In this document: positions 24,099-27,546 of the stretch, in pieces
Layout: each line of letters starts with the position of its first letter
Numbering within the stretch: the stretch's first letter is position 1
From: Planctomycetota bacterium
GTDB taxonomy: Bacteria; Planctomycetota; Phycisphaerae; Phycisphaerales; SM1A02
DNA: 27,546 nucleotides
Assembly: GCA_014381385.1 (NCBI GenBank)
Contig: JACNLR010000066.1
Span: 1-27,546 of the forward strand
Reading direction: 5' to 3'
Program-made: the position numbers and the translations under genes
The notes under the pieces: generated by a model
What the model was told of the DNA's origin: nothing
Seen by the model: the letters and a program-made list of their open reading frames with translations, nothing else
Database searches by the model: none

Positions 24099-24683
24099 AT
24101 GCAGATTCAACGTACATCTAAATCTCCTCAATCCAGAAACGGATGGACTCTAATCGAGTTGCTTACGACTGTCGCAATCTTGGCAATCGCTACGGTCATG
24201 GTAGTGCCCCAAGCAAGTTCAGGTGCGTCAGCCTCAGGGCAATCCGCAACTCGGCTTGCGGTGACAGATATTCTTGCTGCACAAATGGACGCAGTTGCAA
24301 ACCAAGAGTTTCGCCGAATCCACTTCTTTTCAGATGGTTCCGGCTGGTGTATTGAAATTCTCGAAAGCAGCGAGCTTTCAACTCCTTACGACGCAGCAAC
24401 AGCACAGTATGCAGAAGATGTATCTGAGTCACAAGGGCAACATCAAAACTCCTATATTGATTTTACGCAAGACAGTCGGTTTAAACACATTGCAATAGAC
24501 TCACCATTGTTTGATGGAGTAAACCCAAGCGTAATTTTCGATCAAACGGGAGGTATTATTGCGCCCGATGGTTCGCCGAGCACAGGTGGTAGTTTCGTAC
24601 TCCAAAGTGGCGAGCACGCTTGGCAAGTGGACCTCGCTCCACTTACGGGAAAAGTAACGGTCTTAAAGGTTGGTAGCCCTTAA
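24099..24683 (+). CDS. Minor pseudopilin (GspH/FimT-like)
   Basis: A 194-residue prepilin-like protein. The N-terminal signal is SRNG then WTLIELLTTVAILAIATVMV; cleavage would follow Gly15, and Glu20 is the +5 glutamate. Position +1 is Trp, where Phe or Met is usual. The C-terminal domain is beta-rich with FRRIHFFSDGSGWCIEIL and SVIFDQTGGIIAPDGSPS, resembling GspH/FimT folds that cap the pseudopilus. A small hairpin (GACCC/GGGTC, 24073-24087) sits just upstream of the start and may influence initiation. A palindrome GTGACGGTCAC (23956-23966) lies farther upstream in the 153-base gap after the terminator. The stop and the next start overlap as TAATG. Confidence 0.8.
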   Translation: MQIQRTSKSPQSRNGWTLIELLTTVAILAIATVMVVPQASSGASASGQSATRLAVTDILAAQMDAVANQEFRRIHFFSDGSGWCIEILESSELSTPYDAATAQYAEDVSESQGQHQNSYIDFTQDSRFKHIAIDSPLFDGVNPSVIFDQTGGIIAPDGSPSTGGSFVLQSGEHAWQVDLAPLTGKVTVLKVGSP

Positions 24684-25735
24684 TGTTTTCTAAAAAGCAA
24701 ACAAAGGGACAAATCGGGATAGCTTTCTACGATGGTGGTGTCACGATTGGTCAATGCGGGTGGAAGCAACGCGAATATGCACATGCACATGTTGCACGAA
24801 TCGATGCGGACCCTCGAAATCTTTCTGCTCAAGACTGGCAATCGAGTATTAATCGAGCGGGCATTACTGGAACAGATTGTGCGCTCTCCCTACCACCATC
24901 CATTGCGCATCATCAAGTTCTACGTTTGCCAAATATGAATAGACAAGAACTCAAAGAGGCCACAGCCTGGGAAATGGTTGACCGGTTAGGTCTAGAGAGA
25001 TCTGCACTTCAAATCGATGCTATACCAGTTGGCACCGGTGGCGATGTACTTGCAATTGCAATCGATCAGCAGTCGCTGTCTGGGTATTTAGAACCACTCT
25101 ACGCAGCTGGCCTTAGACCTACAACTATTGAGCCACAATGCATATCGGTTGCAAGAACGCTAAGCATGCTTCACCGAAGGCAAGGCGACCAAGAAAAAGT
25201 AAGGTCAGTACTAGATTTTGGATTACATGATTCAGCGTTCATGGTTCTTGCAGGAGATTCTGTCGTTTTTTATAAACACCTCAATCATAGTGGCGTCCAA
25301 CTCATTGATGCAATCGCATCGCATACAAATGTAACAACCGAGCAAGCGAAACGCATGCTTATGCCAACGCAGTTTGATACTAGCGTAGAAGAAATTACGA
25401 AAGCTGTTCGGGATGCAACGCGCGCAACGCACGAATCGATCGCAACGGATGCTATGAAATGTATCCGCCACTACGGCGTTACGAATCGAGGTCCGCTATC
25501 TACAAACCTAATTGTCACCGGAAGCGCTGGGTGGAACGTGCATTTAGCTGAAGTGTTATCCATGTCGTGCAGTCAAGAAATTACTGCGGATCAAGACATC
25601 CCCCACATACATGCGCTGCCAAGCACAATTACAAACACGAATGGTTGGCATATTGCTCTTGGTGCAAGCTTGGCAAGTATGCAATCGCAATTGCAGCGAC
25701 GAAGAAGTGAAGTGACCAAAAAGGAAGCAGCATGA
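24683..25735 (+). CDS. PilM/GspL-cytoplasmic-domain-like actin-fold protein
   Basis: A 350-residue cytoplasmic protein of the PilM/GspL type, with an actin-like (ASKHA) fold. Visible features are an early beta-strand block QIGIAFYDGGVTIGQCGW, the ALSLPPSIAHHQVLRLPNMN segment typical of PilM, and EATAWEMVDRLGL. These are followed by a second-half strand turn SVLDFGLHDSAFMVLAGDSV and a terminal GWHIALGASLASM helix. PilM binds the N-terminus of PilN and links the inner-membrane platform to the assembly ATPase. Its start shares one base with the previous stop (TAATG), and its stop overlaps the next gene by four bases. The family is assigned from pattern and gene order. Confidence 0.75.
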   Translation: MFSKKQTKGQIGIAFYDGGVTIGQCGWKQREYAHAHVARIDADPRNLSAQDWQSSINRAGITGTDCALSLPPSIAHHQVLRLPNMNRQELKEATAWEMVDRLGLERSALQIDAIPVGTGGDVLAIAIDQQSLSGYLEPLYAAGLRPTTIEPQCISVARTLSMLHRRQGDQEKVRSVLDFGLHDSAFMVLAGDSVVFYKHLNHSGVQLIDAIASHTNVTTEQAKRMLMPTQFDTSVEEITKAVRDATRATHESIATDAMKCIRHYGVTNRGPLSTNLIVTGSAGWNVHLAEVLSMSCSQEITADQDIPHIHALPSTITNTNGWHIALGASLASMQSQLQRRRSEVTKKEAA

Positions 25736-26328
25736 ATTTATTGCCGGAACAATATGTAGAACGAAGCAGAAATAAGGCAAGAGGTAATCGTGTCGCTGTA
25801 GCAATAATTATTACGCTATGTACTGTTGCGGCAGTGGCAACACATTCTCGGCTTTCGATGAATTCAGCAGTAGAAAAATTCGTAATTGCCCAGTCACGTG
25901 CAAATAGTGCGATTGAACTTGAAGTTGATGCAACATCGATGGAGCTAAAAAAAGCAAACCTTGAAGCATTTGTGGATAGGTACAACAAAGAAAAAGTGGT
26001 GTTTGCTATGGGTGACATCGTTGCAACAATCAGTAATATGCTTCCAGCGTCAATGACGCTTGAAGACTTTGACCTTGACGTTGTGCAAACCGAAGAGGGC
26101 AGTGCAATCAGTGGGAGAATCGCAGGATTTGCAACATCTGATGAAATTATTGCCTCACTGGTAACGGGGTTACAAACGCAAGAACCCTTTAGCTCTGTTC
26201 GTATGGATTACAGTAAATCACGAACGGTTCATAACATGCGTGCGCGAGAATTTAGGATTAGTTTTCTTATTGATTTAGATAATAACTGGGATGTATCTCG
26301 GTTGGTTGTTGTTGGAGGTGGCGAATGA
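25732..26328 (+). CDS. PilN-like inner-membrane assembly protein
   Basis: A 198-residue bitopic protein. It begins MNLLPEQYVERSRNKARGNR, the short NLLP motif through which PilN proteins contact PilM. A membrane helix follows at about 19-37. A coiled-coil stretch covers about 42-90, and a ferredoxin-like periplasmic domain carries LEDFDLDVVQTEEGSAISGR. The fold also matches the C-terminal part of GspL. Translation is coupled by ATGA overlaps at both ends. Together with the PilM-, PilO- and PilP-like proteins it would form the alignment complex between the pseudopilus base and the secretin. Confidence 0.8.
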   Translation: MNLLPEQYVERSRNKARGNRVAVAIIITLCTVAAVATHSRLSMNSAVEKFVIAQSRANSAIELEVDATSMELKKANLEAFVDRYNKEKVVFAMGDIVATISNMLPASMTLEDFDLDVVQTEEGSAISGRIAGFATSDEIIASLVTGLQTQEPFSSVRMDYSKSRTVHNMRAREFRISFLIDLDNNWDVSRLVVVGGGE

Positions 26329-26888
26329 CTGCATCACGAGAACGTTGGATGTTGTTTGGGGCATTTGTGTTAACTGTTTTGTTTGTTTGTTTTTTTATTG
26401 TGCCAAACTATCAAAGCGCAAACAATGCATCAGTTAGTGCTCTTGCACTAGAAGACAGAATAGAGCAACTTGAACGTCGGCGTGTCGAGGTAGAAAAGAT
26501 GCACCAAGACTTAAAAGCTTTGCAAACGCAAGTGCAGTCGGAATATAAATCTGTACCACATGCACCCGATACAGCACAAATAGTGAAAGCATTGTCTTTA
26601 GAGGTTGACGGGCAATATGTACATGATCAAAGTTTCACTGCTGGAGCAGCGGCAGCTCATTTTCAGCAAGATGATGGCTTTCAAGTCCAACCACTCGCTG
26701 TGACACTGCACGCTGATTTTGATTCTATTTTTTCTGTTATTCAAAAGGTTGAATCAATGCAAAGACTCATCAGAGTTTCTTCGTTGCATATAAGCGCTGG
26801 GCAAGACCAAAGTGAAAGCGAAATGCCCATCCTCGAAGCAGCGATTGGCTTACATGCGATGTACGACAACACCAGAGGTGACCAATGA
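26325..26888 (+). CDS. PilO/GspM-like inner-membrane assembly protein
   Basis: A 187-residue bitopic protein with a membrane helix at about 8-27. A coiled coil follows at about 38-72 (ALEDRIEQLERRRVEVEKMH), then a ferredoxin-like periplasmic domain containing VTLHADFDSIFSVIQKVESM. That segment is the common PilO signature of a strand followed by a helix ending near a leucine/arginine turn (QRLIRVSSLHI). It would heterodimerise with the PilN-like protein. ATGA overlaps link it to both neighbours. Sequence alone does not separate PilO from GspM. Confidence 0.75.
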   Translation: MTASRERWMLFGAFVLTVLFVCFFIVPNYQSANNASVSALALEDRIEQLERRRVEVEKMHQDLKALQTQVQSEYKSVPHAPDTAQIVKALSLEVDGQYVHDQSFTAGAAAAHFQQDDGFQVQPLAVTLHADFDSIFSVIQKVESMQRLIRVSSLHISAGQDQSESEMPILEAAIGLHAMYDNTRGDQ

Positions 26889-27415
26889 ATAAAAAAATGC
26901 GATTAACATGGCAACGCCTGATAGCGGATCGAAGAAGGTTTGGTTTGTTTTGTGCTTTACTTATGGTAGGCCTGCTTCTTTGGGCGAGAATAATAGTCAT
27001 CGCTCGTCCTCCAAGAACAGCAGTTGCAGCCCCTGAAATTGAAGTGAGTACTGAAACTCTTGCTACGGTTAAAAGATTGGTGCTACCTGTTACCCTTGAA
27101 ACGTATCCAGCGAATAATCCATTCTCGATGAGCAGTGTTGCTTTTCCTACTACCTCTGATTCGACCGATAATAAGCGCCCGCAATATGCCAATACGAATA
27201 TAAAGGCGGAGCAGGAACTCGTCGCTGGCCTTACGCTTGAAGCAACTATGGGTGAAATGGCCGTAATAAATGGCCGCGTTATTAAACTTGGTCAGGTTGT
27301 CATCGTTCAAGACGTACCAGATCCACTGCGATTAACGGGTTTATCAGGGCGTACAGTCATCATTTCGGCAGGAGACCGCCGATATGAACTCTCTATAGCG
27401 CCCCCAAGCCGTTGA
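26885..27415 (+). CDS. PilP/GspC-like periplasmic connector
   Basis: A 176-residue protein with a basic N-terminus, a membrane helix at about 19-40, a proline-rich and disordered linker (VTLETYPANNPFSMSSVAFP), and a small beta domain at the C-terminus: LTLEATMGEMAVINGRVIKL, then GQVVIVQDV and a GLSGRTVII strand. This small barrel with the INGRVIKLGQ hairpin is the homology-region fold shared by PilP and GspC, which docks onto the secretin. Position between the PilO-like gene and the start of an exported protein fits. A lipobox like that of classical PilP is absent, so membrane anchoring resembles GspC. Confidence 0.7.
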   Translation: MNKKMRLTWQRLIADRRRFGLFCALLMVGLLLWARIIVIARPPRTAVAAPEIEVSTETLATVKRLVLPVTLETYPANNPFSMSSVAFPTTSDSTDNKRPQYANTNIKAEQELVAGLTLEATMGEMAVINGRVIKLGQVVIVQDVPDPLRLTGLSGRTVIISAGDRRYELSIAPPSR

Positions 27416-27447
27416 TGGTTATTGGGTGCACCAATGGAGACGCACCC

Positions 27448-27546
27448 ATGAAATACACACCTTTCGCCCTAGTATTGATTCTCATTCTCGCACCTATTTC
27501 ATTTGCTCAAGATGCAACTGAAGAAGAGGTTGTTATGGATGAATTT
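27448..27546 (+). CDS. Exported protein, partial (probably the secretin, GspD/PilQ)
   Basis: Only the first 33 codons are in the window: a clear Sec signal peptide MKYTPFALVLILILAPISFA with probable cleavage before QDATEEEVVMDEF. The ATG at 27448 has TGGAG about nine bases upstream and lies 32 bases after the PilP/GspC-like gene. In PilMNOP operons the next gene is usually the secretin, so that is the best guess, resting on context only. No domain is visible yet. Confidence 0.55.
   Translation, partial: MKYTPFALVLILILAPISFAQDATEEEVVMDEF

Overview
The window looks like chromosome from a free-living planctomycete, most likely of the Phycisphaerae type, with a G+C content that I judge by eye to be in the low-to-mid forties. 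The evidence is indirect: a Wza-like lipoprotein ending in an RNxFRxxYGFGF-type tail, an exosortase fused to an EpsI domain, a pseudopilin plus PilMNOP-like operon, and a serA-serC pair abutting a DUF1015 gene. I see no rRNA, tRNA, insertion sequence, phage gene or CRISPR array.

Layout. (1) Positions 1-2907, minus strand: a partial GT4 glycosyltransferase, an exported transglutaminase-like protein and a threonine aldolase. (2) 2937-4777, plus strand: a tight pair made of an HdeD/DUF308 membrane protein and a ClC-type chloride/proton antiporter. (3) 4732-5721, minus strand: a stand-alone sigma-70 region-4-like protein, an intergenic block with hairpins and a 30-bp tandem repeat, and a PilZ protein. 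(4) 5776-6789, minus strand: lipoyl synthase. (5) 6919-19529, plus strand: an exopolysaccharide/exosortase locus comprising a Wza-like export lipoprotein, an exosortase-EpsI fusion, a 1704-residue TPR membrane protein, a Wzz/Wzc-like co-polymerase whose kinase Walker A lysine is missing, a WecA/TagO-like initiating transferase and a low-molecular-weight tyrosine phosphatase. (6) 19547-21916, plus strand: serA and serC, meeting a DUF1015 gene (21913-23148, minus strand) at interlocked stop codons. (7) 23431-27546, plus strand: a GspG-like pseudopilin with its own intrinsic terminator, then a translationally coupled run of GspH-like pseudopilin, PilM, PilN, PilO and PilP/GspC-like proteins, and the start of a further exported protein, probably the secretin.

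How the parts fit together. The WecA-like enzyme would load the first sugar phosphate onto undecaprenyl phosphate. The Wzc-like and Wza-like proteins would control chain length and export. The exosortase would process sorted surface proteins; none of its substrates is in this window. The PilZ protein could couple c-di-GMP to polysaccharide or pilus output, and the partial GT4 gene may belong to the same envelope programme. The HdeD and ClC pair suggests acid-stress handling. The final operon is the inner-membrane assembly platform of a type II secretion or type IV pilus machine.

The points most worth following up are the degenerate kinase sitting beside an intact phosphatase, the acidic repeat insert in the Wza-like protein, the structured leader before the GspG-like gene, the in-phase 30-bp repeat block, and the DUF1015 gene locked to the serine genes.
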